From Endomicrobium sp. (GTDB lineage Bacteria > Elusimicrobiota > Endomicrobiia > Endomicrobiales > Endomicrobiaceae), in contig JAISLA010000009.1 in the NCBI GenBank assembly GCA_031260705.1, forward strand, positions 18,450 through 82,449: a stretch of 64,000 bases of DNA, given 5' to 3'. Made by a program: the position numbers and the translations under genes. Shown here piece after piece: positions 55,928 to 64,000 of the stretch (positions are counted from its first letter, which is position 1; every line of letters begins with the position of its first letter). Below the pieces are notes generated by a model. That model saw only the letters and a list, made by a program, of their open reading frames with translations, was not told the DNA's origin and did not search any database.

Positions 55928-55983
55928 TTTTTTTTTGCCCCTTTGAAATTTTTAAAATTATAAATTTCTATGCTCTGTTATTC

Positions 55984-55992
55984 GGGGGGGGG
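55984..55992. repeat. Poly(G) tract, 9 nt, upstream of locus C
   Basis: Nine G on the plus strand (C in the sense of the lipoprotein relic), 56 bases before its GTG and about 105 bases past the end of accA. Confidence 0.9.
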
Positions 55993-56096
55993 CACTTATG
56001 TCTTCTTAAGAGACATTCAAAGAATCCAACTCTGCGTCACCGAGATATCGCACTTTTGATCGCTACAGTCTTTATCTTCAAGACCCTGCTTTTATT

Positions 56097-57104
56097 CTAA
56101 TTTTTCTGCAGATTTTTTCCACGTTTTTTTACGCTCATTTTCTCTTCTGCAACATCTTCGTATATACCCATTTTTCTAAACTTTAAATATCTTTCGTCTA
56201 CAATTTCTTTACGGCTCATAGTCTTATATTTACAGAGATAGTCATTTAAAACAGCTTTTATATTTGCCGCCGTTGCCACCGGATCATAATGAGCGCCACC
56301 GAGAGGTTCTTTTATAATTCCATCTATAACTTTTAAATTTAACAAATCTTTAGCCGTTATTTTCATTGCCTGAGCGGCTTCCGGCGCTTTTGCGCCGTCT
56401 CTGAAAAGTATGGCGGCACAGCCTTCCGGAGAAATAACGGAATAGTAAGCATTTTCAAGACACAAAACCTTATTTGAAACCCCTATGCCCAAAGCTCCGC
56501 CGGAACCACCCTCACCGATAACAATGCTTATAATGGGAACTTTTAAATTTGACATATCTCTCAAATTTCTTGCGATAGCTTCCGCCTGTCCTCTTTCTTC
56601 TGCCGCAATTCCGGGATATGCGCCCGACGTATCTATAAAGGTTATTATCGGTCTGTTAAATTTCCCGGCAAGGTTCATAATCCTCATTGCCTTTCTATAT
56701 CCTTCAGGATGTGCCATACCAAAATTCCTATCCATGTTTTCCTGAAGAGTTCTGCCTTTTTGATGCCCTATAACAACAACGGGATTATCGTTGAACACAG
56801 CAATGCCACATAAAATCGCCTGATCGTCTCCAAAAATTCTGTCGCCGTGAAGTTCTATAAAATCTTTAAAGATAAGTTTAACGTAATCTGCAGAGTAAGG
56901 TCTTTTTGGATGTCTTGCGATTTGTATCCTCTGCCAAGCTGTCAAAGAACCGTAAATCTTTTGTTTCAATTCATCTCTTGTTTTTTCAAGATCTTCAATT
57001 TGCGCCAACAAATCTATATTGCCGACCCGGGAAGATTCTTTTAAATCATTAATTCTATTATTAATTTCAGCAATAGGTTTTTCAAAATCAAAAGACGTTT
57101 CCAT
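56097..57104 (-). CDS. accA: Acetyl-CoA carboxylase carboxyltransferase subunit alpha
   Basis: Transfers the carboxyl group from biotin to acetyl-CoA, making malonyl-CoA for fatty acids. The 335 residues match AccA. Visible are the N-terminal coiled stretch, [53 protein letters not shown], the [20 protein letters not shown] segment and [15 protein letters not shown] with oxyanion-hole glycines, then [13 protein letters not shown]. It follows a beta-barrel-like gene by 10 bases; AccB, AccC and AccD are not in the window. Confidence 0.98.
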   Translation of the reverse strand: METSFDFEKPIAEINNRINDLKESSRVGNIDLLAQIEDLEKTRDELKQKIYGSLTAWQRIQIARHPKRPYSADYVKLIFKDFIELHGDRIFGDDQAILCGIAVFNDNPVVVIGHQKGRTLQENMDRNFGMAHPEGYRKAMRIMNLAGKFNRPIITFIDTSGAYPGIAAEERGQAEAIARNLRDMSNLKVPIISIVIGEGGSGGALGIGVSNKVLCLENAYYSVISPEGCAAILFRDGAKAPEAAQAMKITAKDLLNLKVIDGIIKEPLGGAHYDPVATAANIKAVLNDYLCKYKTMSRKEIVDERYLKFRKMGIYEDVAEEKMSVKKRGKNLQKN

Positions 57105-57114
57105 GTATCCTCGC

Positions 57115-57834
57115 TTAAAATTTACTGGAACAAATTACTTTAAAAACTCTTTCACAGGGAAATCTGTTATCTCCTTTTGCAAAACAGTCTCTCACAATGA
57201 AATCCACATCTATATATTCTGTTAAAGAAAATTTCAAACCGAAATTGAATCTTGCCGCTTCAAGACTTAATTTCGGAAAATAACTTATATTGTCGTATTC
57301 CATCATAAAATATGTCATCTCGTTATATATAGGACATAACAGATTCACAAAACCATGAGTTTCAGGTTTTGAAAAACCGTTTATGTTAATGCCGATATTA
57401 AGCATTAAACCTTCAATAAGAAACTCTCTGCCTGCAACAATATATACCCCTTTGCCTCTTTGCAAATATTTGTCGTCAGAACCGGAATTAAAAAAATAAC
57501 CTTGACCATCATAACCTACTACTATTCCGGGCAGAGTCATATTTCCATCATAAATCCTGAACTTAACCTGTAGAGCCGGAATTGCAATTTTTGCATGATC
57601 ATACCCTATAATCCGGCCCGACTCCAGCGATAAACCTACATTTAAAAATTTAAAAACACCAAAATCAATTTTGGAAAGAACGTTCCCGTTTGAAAAAAAC
57701 CTAAATCCCATATCATAAGAATCGCAACTCAATATATCTAGGGTAGGCGTATCTATTAAATAAGTTTTACTCGCAAATGATAAAGAAATAAAAATAAAAA
57801 CCGATAGCAGCGAACCCAATATTTTTCTAAACAT
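57115..57834 (-). CDS. Predicted outer-membrane beta-barrel or periplasmic protein
   Basis: A 239-residue protein with a signal peptide ([18 protein letters not shown]) and many alternating strands: [74 protein letters not shown] and [17 protein letters not shown]. The pattern, Tyr/Phe-girdled strands and size suggest a beta barrel similar to YjbH-like proteins of anaerobes. Its function is unknown. It sits between aroK (65 bases) and accA (10 bases), on the same strand. Confidence 0.7.
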   Translation of the reverse strand: MFRKILGSLLSVFIFISLSFASKTYLIDTPTLDILSCDSYDMGFRFFSNGNVLSKIDFGVFKFLNVGLSLESGRIIGYDHAKIAIPALQVKFRIYDGNMTLPGIVVGYDGQGYFFNSGSDDKYLQRGKGVYIVAGREFLIEGLMLNIGININGFSKPETHGFVNLLCPIYNEMTYFMMEYDNISYFPKLSLEAARFNFGLKFSLTEYIDVDFIVRDCFAKGDNRFPCERVFKVICSSKF

Positions 57835-57899
57835 TTATTTTTCCTTTGAGTATACACATACCTACATTGAACAAATTAAGGTTATTTACAGCGATTATA

Positions 57900-58415
57900 C
57901 TAAAGCAATAATTTTTTTATGGCATCGTTATTTAAAACTTTATCCGCAACTTCGACTGCTGTCAAGCCGTCAGTATTAAAAGAAAAATCGCAATCCGCAT
58001 AAACGCTTTTCCTAAAGTCTAAAAGTTTCTTTATCTCTATCAAAGGCTTTTCACATCTTAAAAGAGGTCTATTGTTTTCGACTTTCAATCTATCATATAT
58101 AACCTCTGCTGAAGCATAGAGATTTATTATTATTCCTTTTTTCCTTAAATTCGCAATATTTGCAGGATTTAAAACCGCGCCACCGCCGCATGAAATTACG
58201 ACAGAATCTTTTTCAGACACCTCTTTTACAGTTTCGGCTTCCATCTTCCTGAAATTAGTCTCCCCAAATTTTTTAAAAATGTCCCTTATTGATAAACCGG
58301 ATTTTTTTTCTACTAAGTCATCAGTATCAAAAAAACTCATCTTAAGTTTTTCCGATACGATTTTCCCGGTCTTCGATTTGCCGGTACCCATGAAACCGGT
58401 AAATACCAAATTCAT
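57900..58415 (-). CDS. aroK: Shikimate kinase
   Basis: Phosphorylates shikimate in aromatic amino-acid synthesis. The 171 residues match AroK. It shows the P-loop FTGFMGTGKSKTGKIV, DTDDLVEKKSGLSIRDI with shikimate-binding Asp, FRKMEAETV with Arg, VISCGGGAVL and the lid region with NNRPLLR. It starts at the base after the aroC stop, so the two pathway genes are coupled. Confidence 0.96.
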   Translation of the reverse strand: MNLVFTGFMGTGKSKTGKIVSEKLKMSFFDTDDLVEKKSGLSIRDIFKKFGETNFRKMEAETVKEVSEKDSVVISCGGGAVLNPANIANLRKKGIIINLYASAEVIYDRLKVENNRPLLRCEKPLIEIKKLLDFRKSVYADCDFSFNTDGLTAVEVADKVLNNDAIKKLLL

Positions 58416-59573
58416 TTATAATACCTTTATTCTTTCTTTGTATATATTTACATTCTTTTTCATATCTTTGAGCGAATCGCCGCCGAACTTTTCTTTTAAA
58501 GCTTTTGCAAGTTCTACAGCAACTGCGGCTTCTGCAACAACACCAACCGCAGAAACTGCACAAACATCGCTTCTTACCGCCTCAGCTTCAGCGGTTTCTT
58601 TTGTAGCAAGATTGACGGAATGCAGAGGATTGGCAAGCGATGGGATCGCTTTCATCGTACATGTTACAACAATAGGTTCTCCGTTGCTCATACCGCCCTC
58701 TATGCCACCCGCCCTGTTTGTATTCCTATAAAATCCTCTTGTTACATCATAAAAAATCTCATCATGAGATAACGAACCAAAAAGCGAGGCAAGTTTTGTT
58801 CCCGCCCCAAACTCAACAGCTTTTACAGCCTGAATTGAAATTAAACTCTGCGCAAGACGCCCGTCAAGTTTTAAATCCCATTGAGTATGACTTCCAAGCC
58901 CTGCCGGTACATTTTTTGTTACAATAACGACTTTACCGCCTAAGGTATCTCCTTTTTCGCCAGCCTTTTTTATCAACTGAATCATTTTTTCACTTGCTTT
59001 TGCATCAGGGCATCTTACATAAGACATTTCTGCATCATACCATATTTCATCTTCTTTAACAGAAGAGATATCTGCAGTAACGTCTCCTATCTGCGACGTA
59101 TAAGACGCAATACTTATTTCAAATTCTTTTAAAAGAGCTTTACATACAGCGCCGGCAGCTACTCTCGCCGCAGTTTCTCTTGCAGAAGCTCTTTCAAGAA
59201 TATCTCTAAAATCGTTTACGCCGTATTTCATAAAACCTGGTAAATCGGCGTGTCCCGGACGCGGTTTTAAAAGGGGCATTTCTTCTGAATCGACAGACGT
59301 AGGCGACATTATTTTCGTCCAGTTTTTAAAATCTTTATTTGCAATATACATTGCTATAGGCGAACCGAGCGACACTTCATGACGCACACCCGAAAAAATT
59401 TTAACAGTATCCGTCTCTATGCACATTCTCTGTCCTCTGCCATAACCTTTCTGTCTTCTTGCAAGTTCTATGTTTATATCTTCCGAATTTATGGTAAACC
59501 CTGCGGGAATCCCCTCAATAATAACAAGAAGCCCTTCCCCATGCGATTCACCTGCCGTAGTAAATCTTATCAT
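58416..59573 (-). CDS. aroC: Chorismate synthase
   Basis: Forms chorismate from 5-enolpyruvylshikimate-3-phosphate with reduced flavin. The 385 residues match the family. Signatures are FTTAGESHGEGLLVIIEG with the catalytic His, RRQKGYGRGQRM, GSPIAMYIANKDF, RPGHADLPGFMKYG, ERASARETAARVAAG and the C-terminal GGIEGGMSNGEPI segment. GGGAG before the ATG at 59573 chooses the start over an upstream reading. It is the first of the aroC-aroK-barrel-accA run. Confidence 0.97.
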   Translation of the reverse strand: MIRFTTAGESHGEGLLVIIEGIPAGFTINSEDINIELARRQKGYGRGQRMCIETDTVKIFSGVRHEVSLGSPIAMYIANKDFKNWTKIMSPTSVDSEEMPLLKPRPGHADLPGFMKYGVNDFRDILERASARETAARVAAGAVCKALLKEFEISIASYTSQIGDVTADISSVKEDEIWYDAEMSYVRCPDAKASEKMIQLIKKAGEKGDTLGGKVVIVTKNVPAGLGSHTQWDLKLDGRLAQSLISIQAVKAVEFGAGTKLASLFGSLSHDEIFYDVTRGFYRNTNRAGGIEGGMSNGEPIVVTCTMKAIPSLANPLHSVNLATKETAEAEAVRSDVCAVSAVGVVAEAAVAVELAKALKEKFGGDSLKDMKKNVNIYKERIKVL

Positions 59574-59645
59574 ATCCACTCCCAATACCAATTATAAATA
59601 GTGTATTATTAGTAATTATATCTAATTTAAAAGAAGTATGTAAAT

Positions 59646-59675
59646 AAGAGAACAGATAAAAATATCTGCTCTCTT
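59646..59675 (-). terminator. Intrinsic-terminator-like hairpin after porB
   Basis: AAGAGAACAGATA (59646-59658), an AAAA loop and TATCTGCTCTCTT (59663-59675) pair over 13 bases with one mismatch. On the minus strand it is followed by ATTTACATAC, a weak T-rich tail. It lies about 140 bases beyond porB and 70 before the aroC start, so it probably ends the por transcript. Confidence 0.7.
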
Positions 59676-59813
59676 GTGGGTATGTTTTTGCATTTATAAG
59701 TAAGATAATTATTTAAAAGCTATACGCCACCGTCCAGTATCTGCATTTATTTTATCCTACAATACCAATTATTAAATTATCATTGTGAACATACCTCGAC
59801 GATTATTGCAAAT

Positions 59814-60749
59814 TTATGCTCGACAGCCGGCTGCTGCCCTACGCTGTAAAAGAGTCCATTTTTCGTCAACGCCTTTCTGAATTGCCTCAAGAATATGAGC
59901 GTTATCGGATCTGAAAAGATGTTTAAATCTTCCCTGGAGTTTTAAGAATTCTATTACAGGCTTCTTTTCCTTAGGTATAACATTTATTTTATAAACACCT
60001 TTTTCAACCTCAAAAGAAGGCCAAACACAGGTTTCAACCGCAAGTCTTGAAATCCACATCGTATCTTCCGGTTTATATGTCCAACCCAGTCTGCAAGGCG
60101 TTAAAGTATTTATAAATGACGGTCCGTCAACTGCCAAAGCTTTCTGAACTTTTGTTATAAAATCATTCCAGTTTCCAACATAAGCCTGCGCAACATAAGG
60201 AATATCGTGAGCAATCATTATCTGTGTTAAATCTTTTTTATTTTGTTCTTTACCCTGACGCACTTTTCCCGCTGGAGCAGTTGTCGTATGAGCTCCTTTA
60301 GGAGTTGCACTAGATCTTTGGATTCCGGTGTTCATATATGCTTCATTGTTATAACATATATAAAGCATTCTGTGTCCTCTCTCCATTGCGCCCGACAAAG
60401 ACTGTAATCCTATATCATAAGTTCCGCCATCACCGCCAAAAGTTATAAACCTTATATCGTCTTTAATTTTTCCTTGTGCTTTTAAACTTCTATATGCAGT
60501 TTCAATGCCGCTGCATGTTGCCGCCGAATTTTCAAAAGCGCTGTGAAAAAAAGAATCTTTCCATGCCGTATAAGGGAAAATTGTCGTCGAAACTTCCAAA
60601 CACCCTGTAGCGTTTGCGATAACAACCGGCGTACTACCAGCGGCTATCAAAGTCTGTCTCGCAACTATACCTGCGCCGCAACCGGCGCAAAGACGGTGTC
60701 CACCTGTCAACCGCTCTGGGTTTTTGCTTAATTCTTTCAAACTTGCCAT
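59814..60749 (-). CDS. porB: 2-oxoacid (pyruvate):ferredoxin oxidoreductase, beta subunit
   Basis: The thiamine diphosphate- and Fe-S-binding subunit (311 residues). It shows HRLCAGCGAGIVARQTL (cluster cysteines), ATGCLEVSTTIFPYTAW, and the ThDP motif FGGDGGTYDIGLQSLSGA ending in YICYNNEAYMNTGIQRS. A third cysteine region, TPCRLGWTYKP, follows. With PorA, PorD and PorG it oxidises pyruvate to acetyl-CoA and CO2 with ferredoxin. The combination of an adjacent ferredoxin-like delta and a separate gamma subunit makes it the four-subunit archaeal/Thermotoga type. Confidence 0.96.
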   Translation of the reverse strand: MASLKELSKNPERLTGGHRLCAGCGAGIVARQTLIAAGSTPVVIANATGCLEVSTTIFPYTAWKDSFFHSAFENSAATCSGIETAYRSLKAQGKIKDDIRFITFGGDGGTYDIGLQSLSGAMERGHRMLYICYNNEAYMNTGIQRSSATPKGAHTTTAPAGKVRQGKEQNKKDLTQIMIAHDIPYVAQAYVGNWNDFITKVQKALAVDGPSFINTLTPCRLGWTYKPEDTMWISRLAVETCVWPSFEVEKGVYKINVIPKEKKPVIEFLKLQGRFKHLFRSDNAHILEAIQKGVDEKWTLLQRRAAAGCRA

Positions 60750-60947
60750 TTTATTTCTCCTAAGAACAAAACTTTTTCATTGACCGCAACCTCACCTTTA
60801 CTATCCCCTGCGGAAGGCTAAAAAAAGGATGTGTCCATTTCGAGGAGAGTTATTCACCCTCTTACTCCCGACATCAAATTTGTACACACCCTTTCTAACA
60901 TATACTCTCTCTTCCCTCTTAAGATAGAAAGAAAAACAGACTGGCGA

Positions 60948-62153
60948 TTATTTTATTCTTACATTTATATATTCAACTTTATTTGACGGTTTTTCTGCGC
61001 CTGAAGTAATTTTGCAGAGTGTCTCGTAAATACTGGTAATATGTCCGGTACTGATTTCTCTTCCGCCAAGACCGTAAACATAGTTCACAACTTTAGGGCT
61101 TGTAACTCCCGAGGCATACAAAGATGCGACAATATCCGAATAAACAGGGGCAAATGCACCGGAATATGAATCCGCTCTGTCCATAACCGCAACTGCTTTA
61201 ACATGCATTAAATCTTTTGCAATTTCTTCCACAGGGAACGGTCTGTAAACTCTTATCTTTAAAAGACCCGCCTTAACACCCTTTTCTCTCAATTCATTTA
61301 CTACGACTTTTGCAGTTCCGGCTGTTGAACCTATAACCACTATTGCAATTTCTGCATCGTCAAGCATATATTTCTCATATAAACCGTATTTGCGCCCAAA
61401 AGTTTTTTCAAAATTTTCCGCTACATCTAAAACTATATCTTTCGCATCTCTCATAGCCTGCGCAAGCTGGTATCTGTGTTCAAAATAGTAATCCTGTAAA
61501 TCGATTGAACCTAGCGTATAAGGCCTTTTAATATCTAAAAGGTATCTTTCAGGTTCGTATTTACCTATAAAAGCTTTTACATCCGCATCAGGATAAGTCT
61601 CGACAACTTCCATACAATGAGAAATAATAAACCCGTCTGTCGTCACAAGCGTAGGAAGTTTTGCTTTTTCGGCTATTCTTGTAGCCTGAATCATATTATC
61701 GTAAGCTTCCTGCGAGTTTTCCGAATATATCTGAATCCATCCCGCATCTCTTGCACCCATTGTATCCGACTGATCTCCGTGAATGTTAATCGGAGCAGAA
61801 ATTGCCCTGTTGACTTCCGCCATAACTATAGGAAGCCTCAGTCCTGAAGCTATATAAAGCATTTCCCACATAAGAGATAATCCTTGCGAAGAAGTGCCTG
61901 TCATTGCTCTTGCGCCGGCTGCCGATGCCCCTATCGTCGCCGACATCGCAGAATGTTCGCTTTCTACCGCAACATACTCACTTTTTACAATGCCGTCTGC
62001 AACAAACTGTGAGAAAATCTGCACTATTTCAGTTGCCGGAGTTATAGGATATGCCGCTACTACATCCGGTTCTATCTGGCGCATTGCCTCAGCCATAACT
62101 TCGTTGCCGGTCTTTGCAACAAGTTTACCTTTTGAGTATACTGTCTTTATCAT
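60948..62153 (-). CDS. porA: 2-oxoacid (pyruvate):ferredoxin oxidoreductase, alpha subunit
   Basis: The 401-residue alpha subunit: NEVMAEAMRQIEPDVVAAYP, PITPATEIVQIFSQFVADG, YVAVESEHSAMSATIGASAA, the catalytic-loop TGTSSQGLSLMWEMLYIA and APINIHGDQSDTMGARD, and the C-terminal domain with VVIGSTAGTAKVVVNELRE and VAVMDRADSYSGAFAPVYSD. It is 198 bases upstream of porB. Between porA and porD lies the decayed locus D, which interrupts an operon that is usually tight. Confidence 0.96.
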   Translation of the reverse strand: MIKTVYSKGKLVAKTGNEVMAEAMRQIEPDVVAAYPITPATEIVQIFSQFVADGIVKSEYVAVESEHSAMSATIGASAAGARAMTGTSSQGLSLMWEMLYIASGLRLPIVMAEVNRAISAPINIHGDQSDTMGARDAGWIQIYSENSQEAYDNMIQATRIAEKAKLPTLVTTDGFIISHCMEVVETYPDADVKAFIGKYEPERYLLDIKRPYTLGSIDLQDYYFEHRYQLAQAMRDAKDIVLDVAENFEKTFGRKYGLYEKYMLDDAEIAIVVIGSTAGTAKVVVNELREKGVKAGLLKIRVYRPFPVEEIAKDLMHVKAVAVMDRADSYSGAFAPVYSDIVASLYASGVTSPKVVNYVYGLGGREISTGHITSIYETLCKITSGAEKPSNKVEYINVRIK

Positions 62154-62221
62154 TTCATTAACCCCTCTTGAGGCAAAGCCTCTCTATAAATTTCTATTCA
62201 TTTTTAGCCTCTTCTTTTTTG

Positions 62222-62505
62222 TTAAATATCTCCCCCCCAAACATTCCTAAAAATTACTCCGATTTGGTCATCGGTAAATTCTTTATATTTGTCAACAAAC
62301 GTTTTATCTTCTAAAATTTCTTTTATCGCATCTGAATACGCTAGAGACGAGACCATCCGCTCTTATGTCCACACTGCCATCCAACATCCCATCCTCTATC
62401 AAATCCACTTGACCATTCTCTATCTTTTATTTTTTGGAGTTTTCCGCACGATACAAAACTAAAACCGAACACCCATACCATCACTAATGTTATTAACTTT
62501 TTCAT
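62222..62505 (-). pseudogene. Small lipoprotein, dead (locus D)
   Basis: ATG at 62505 begins a lipoprotein signal (KKLITLVMVWVFGFSFVSC) with lipobox Cys, followed by KIKDREWSSGFDRGWDVGWQ. After one frameshift near 62370 the end reads AYSDAIKEILEDKTFVDKYK and EFTDDQIGVIFRNVWGGDI before the stop. Unlike loci A, B, C and E there is no clear second membrane segment. The tail has a regular acidic helix. It is set inside the por operon. A 10-base C run lies 11 bases upstream of the start and a 7-base C run overlaps the C-terminal codons. The family is not recognised. Confidence 0.55.
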
Positions 62506-62515
62506 TTAAAACCTA

Positions 62516-62525
62516 CCCCCCCCCC
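62516..62525. repeat. Poly(C) tract, 10 nt, with a CA repeat, upstream of locus D
   Basis: Ten C followed by ACACACACAC, directly before the start region of the locus D lipoprotein. Read on the minus strand this is GTGTGTGTG-G10-TAGG, so the G run overlaps the place of a ribosome binding site 10-20 bases before the ATG. Slippage here would change the spacing. Confidence 0.9.
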
Positions 62526-62589
62526 ACACACACACCCGGAAAAACAGAGTTGGACTGGGTAGCATCTCTTTTGTTTTTATTTATCCTTA

Positions 62590-62922
62590 TTATTTCTTTT
62601 CCTGTTCCATTGTAATTGCTTTAATTTTAGGCAGACATTCTCTTGCACAAATTCCACAGCCTTTGCAATGGTCATAATCTATACCTGTAACAATTGTTAT
62701 TCTCTTTTCATCTGGAGCAATCTTTACAGAAGAATCAGGGCATGAAATCCAACATGTTAAACAATGAATGCATTTTTCTTTATTCCATACGGGTCTTTCA
62801 GAACGCCAGCTCCCCGTATTAAATTCGACTGCCGTTCCTGCTTCAACTATATCGCCTATAGGTAGTTCAACAGTCGTTAATTTTCTTTCTTCTTTTTTCA
62901 CTTTATTTCCTCCAAAGGACAA
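62590..62922 (-). CDS. porD: 2-oxoacid (pyruvate):ferredoxin oxidoreductase, delta subunit
   Basis: A 110-residue ferredoxin-like subunit with two 4Fe-4S motifs, CIHCLTCWISCPDSSVKI and CKGCGICARECLPKIKAI; the second has Leu where Pro is usual after the fourth Cys. The N-terminal WRSERPVWNKEKC is typical of PorD. It carries electrons from the PorB cluster to ferredoxin. It lies 90 bases after porG. Confidence 0.96.
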   Translation of the reverse strand: MSFGGNKVKKEERKLTTVELPIGDIVEAGTAVEFNTGSWRSERPVWNKEKCIHCLTCWISCPDSSVKIAPDEKRITIVTGIDYDHCKGCGICARECLPKIKAITMEQEKK

Positions 62923-63012
62923 AGCCCTTTTATTAAATATCAGATATCAGAGCTGAACTGAACGAAACGAAATGTCACATCCCCTAAAATGCCTTACAAG
63001 AGAAACAGCTTT

Positions 63013-63591
63013 TTAGTTTTTTACTTCATCAAAAGCACGTTTTATCGACGCAAGATTTCCTTCAATAACTTCCGGTTTATGTCTGAATTTTGCCGTAAGT
63101 TTGACTTTTGTATCCTCTAAAACGCCGTTGATATTCAAAGTTCCTATAACTTTTACCAAAGCGCCGAGCATAGGAGTATTAGGTATATCTTTTCCTATAG
63201 TTTCCACAGCGATCCGACTTGCATTAACCACGAATACTTGACTTGCGTCAATACTGAGTTTATGCGCAATTTGTGAGGAACTGAAAGAAGTATTTACTAT
63301 AACTTTTCCATTTTTTCCTATACCGTCCGTCACTGGAACAGATTCTATTAGAGACGGATCTAAAATAACAGCATAATCAGGATTTGTTATACCCGAATGG
63401 ATTGTAATGGGATCTTCGCTGATTCTGTTAAAAGACTGAACGGGAGCGCCCATTCTTTCAGGTCCGTATTCAGGGAATGCCTGTATATATTTACCTGTTG
63501 CCAAAACAGTTTCGGCAAATAAAAGCGCAGCTGTCTTTGCACCCTGTCCGCCGCGCCCATGCCAACGAACTTCAATCATTTTTGCTGACAT
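63013..63591 (-). CDS. porG: 2-oxoacid (pyruvate):ferredoxin oxidoreductase, gamma subunit
   Basis: A 192-residue subunit of the POR gamma family: EVRWHGRGGQGAKTAALLFA, QAFPEYGPERMGAPVQSFNR, then DPSLIESVPVTDGI and NTPMLGALVKVIG near the end. GGAG precedes the ATG. It is the first gene of the porGDAB series. Confidence 0.96.
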   Translation of the reverse strand: MSAKMIEVRWHGRGGQGAKTAALLFAETVLATGKYIQAFPEYGPERMGAPVQSFNRISEDPITIHSGITNPDYAVILDPSLIESVPVTDGIGKNGKVIVNTSFSSSQIAHKLSIDASQVFVVNASRIAVETIGKDIPNTPMLGALVKVIGTLNINGVLEDTKVKLTAKFRHKPEVIEGNLASIKRAFDEVKN

Positions 63592-63700
63592 TATTCTGCT
63601 CCTTTCTGCATATATATATAGAATTAAAAAGTAAAAGGTGAAGATAAAATTACAAAAAATTTCTTATCCTTGTCGTCAATCTATTCTTTTCTCTGCCTTT

Positions 63701-64000
63701 TTACATTTCTTTTCGCCCTGCAATAGCACGCGAAATAGTTATCTCATCGGCATACTCAATATCGCCGCCAACAGGTAAACCATAACCTAATCTTGTGACC
63801 TTAATACCTAATATTTTAATAATGCCTGCAAGGTAAACAGCAGTTATTTCGCCTTTAGAGTCTGTATCAGTAGCAATTATTACTTCGCTAATGCTATCAC
63901 TTTTCAATCTCTTTATCAACTTATCAATTCTTATGTCATCAGGACCCACCGCATCAAGAGGCGATAAAGCGCCTCCAAGCACAAAATAAAGCCCTCTATA
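63701..64000 (-). CDS. recR: Recombination protein RecR (C-terminal part, cut by the window edge)
   Basis: The end of RecR: YRALYFV-like start of the Toprim region, here continuing [18 protein letters not shown], the [20 protein letters not shown] helix with the Toprim Glu, and [19 protein letters not shown]. The family usually has NPTVEGE before the Glu helix; here it reads DTDSKGE. RecR works with RecF/RecO in daughter-strand gap repair. The N-terminal helix-hairpin-helix and zinc finger lie outside the window. It is 110 bases upstream of porG. Confidence 0.95.
   Translation of the reverse strand, partial: YRGLYFVLGGALSPLDAVGPDDIRIDKLIKRLKSDSISEVIIATDTDSKGEITAVYLAGIIKILGIKVTRLGYGLPVGGDIEYADEITISRAIAGRKEM

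Overview
The window looks like the chromosome of an AT-rich, anaerobic, sugar-fermenting Gram-negative bacterium undergoing genome reduction. The combination fits the Endomicrobium lineage (Elusimicrobiota) of termite-gut flagellate endosymbionts, in particular something like Candidatus Endomicrobium trichonymphae. The grounds are a low GC content, a complete Tol-Pal system (so two membranes), a four-subunit 2-oxoacid:ferredoxin oxidoreductase, acetate kinase, a split transketolase, an NfnAB/SudAB-type flavoprotein pair, and many recognisable but broken genes. The name is an inference; no rRNA or tRNA gene was found here to confirm it. Almost every gene is on the minus strand; the exceptions are ackA, a DJ-1/PfpI gene, a small membrane-protein ORF and a methyltransferase relic.

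Layout. 0-1.2 kb: decayed DNA with the end of a dead DNA methyltransferase. 1.2-3 kb: ackA and a PfpI-like gene (plus strand). 3.1-4.7 kb: a dead methylthioadenosine phosphorylase and a dead small lipoprotein. 4.7-10.2 kb: nucleoside salvage and pentose/triose genes (purine nucleoside phosphorylase, deoB, split transketolase, rpiB, tpiA) behind a good promoter upstream of tpiA. 11.1-14.6 kb: dead hydF beside intact SudA/SudB (NfnB/NfnA). 14.8-20.6 kb: tyrS, pfkA, an AI-2E-type permease, a cyclic-nucleotide-binding protein and a membrane PHP protein. 20.7-25 kb: pal-cpoB-tolA/tonB-tolB-tolQ-tolR. 25.1-30.1 kb: dus, tsaD, a truncated ctpA, envC, ftsX. 30.5-34.6 kb: scpB and scpA separated by decayed DNA, then trpS and an M50 peptidase. 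35.8-44.8 kb: a GlcD-like oxidase, pheT, pheS, TPR, TrkA/TrkH potassium uptake, rplT-rpmI-infC with an attenuator-like leader. 45.3 kb: coaX. 46.6-50.1 kb: a completely dead AlwI-type restriction-modification locus. 50.2-52.9 kb: two-subunit fumarase and malic enzyme. 54.2-60 kb: class II aldolase, accA, a beta-barrel-like protein, aroK, aroC. 59.8-64 kb: porB-porA-(decayed insert)-porD-porG and the end of recR.

Together the intact genes outline sugar-phosphate catabolism through phosphofructokinase, aldolase and triosephosphate isomerase, a non-oxidative pentose branch fed by nucleosides, oxidation of pyruvate to acetyl-CoA with ferredoxin, ATP from acetate kinase, and ferredoxin/NAD(P)H balancing by the SudAB/NfnAB pair. 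The dead genes show losses in three areas: DNA restriction, hydrogenase maturation, and methylthioadenosine salvage.

The most unusual signal is a set of five decayed small-lipoprotein loci (about 4.3-4.6, 31.3-32.1, 34.8-35.7, 55.5-55.9 and 62.2-62.5 kb). Each starts with a lipoprotein signal, most have a second transmembrane segment followed by a helical tail, all lie between housekeeping genes in the same orientation, and most have 9-10 nt poly(C)/poly(G) runs beside them. Such runs are otherwise very improbable in this AT-rich DNA. I cannot identify the family; its topology recalls phage unimolecular spanins, but that is only an analogy.
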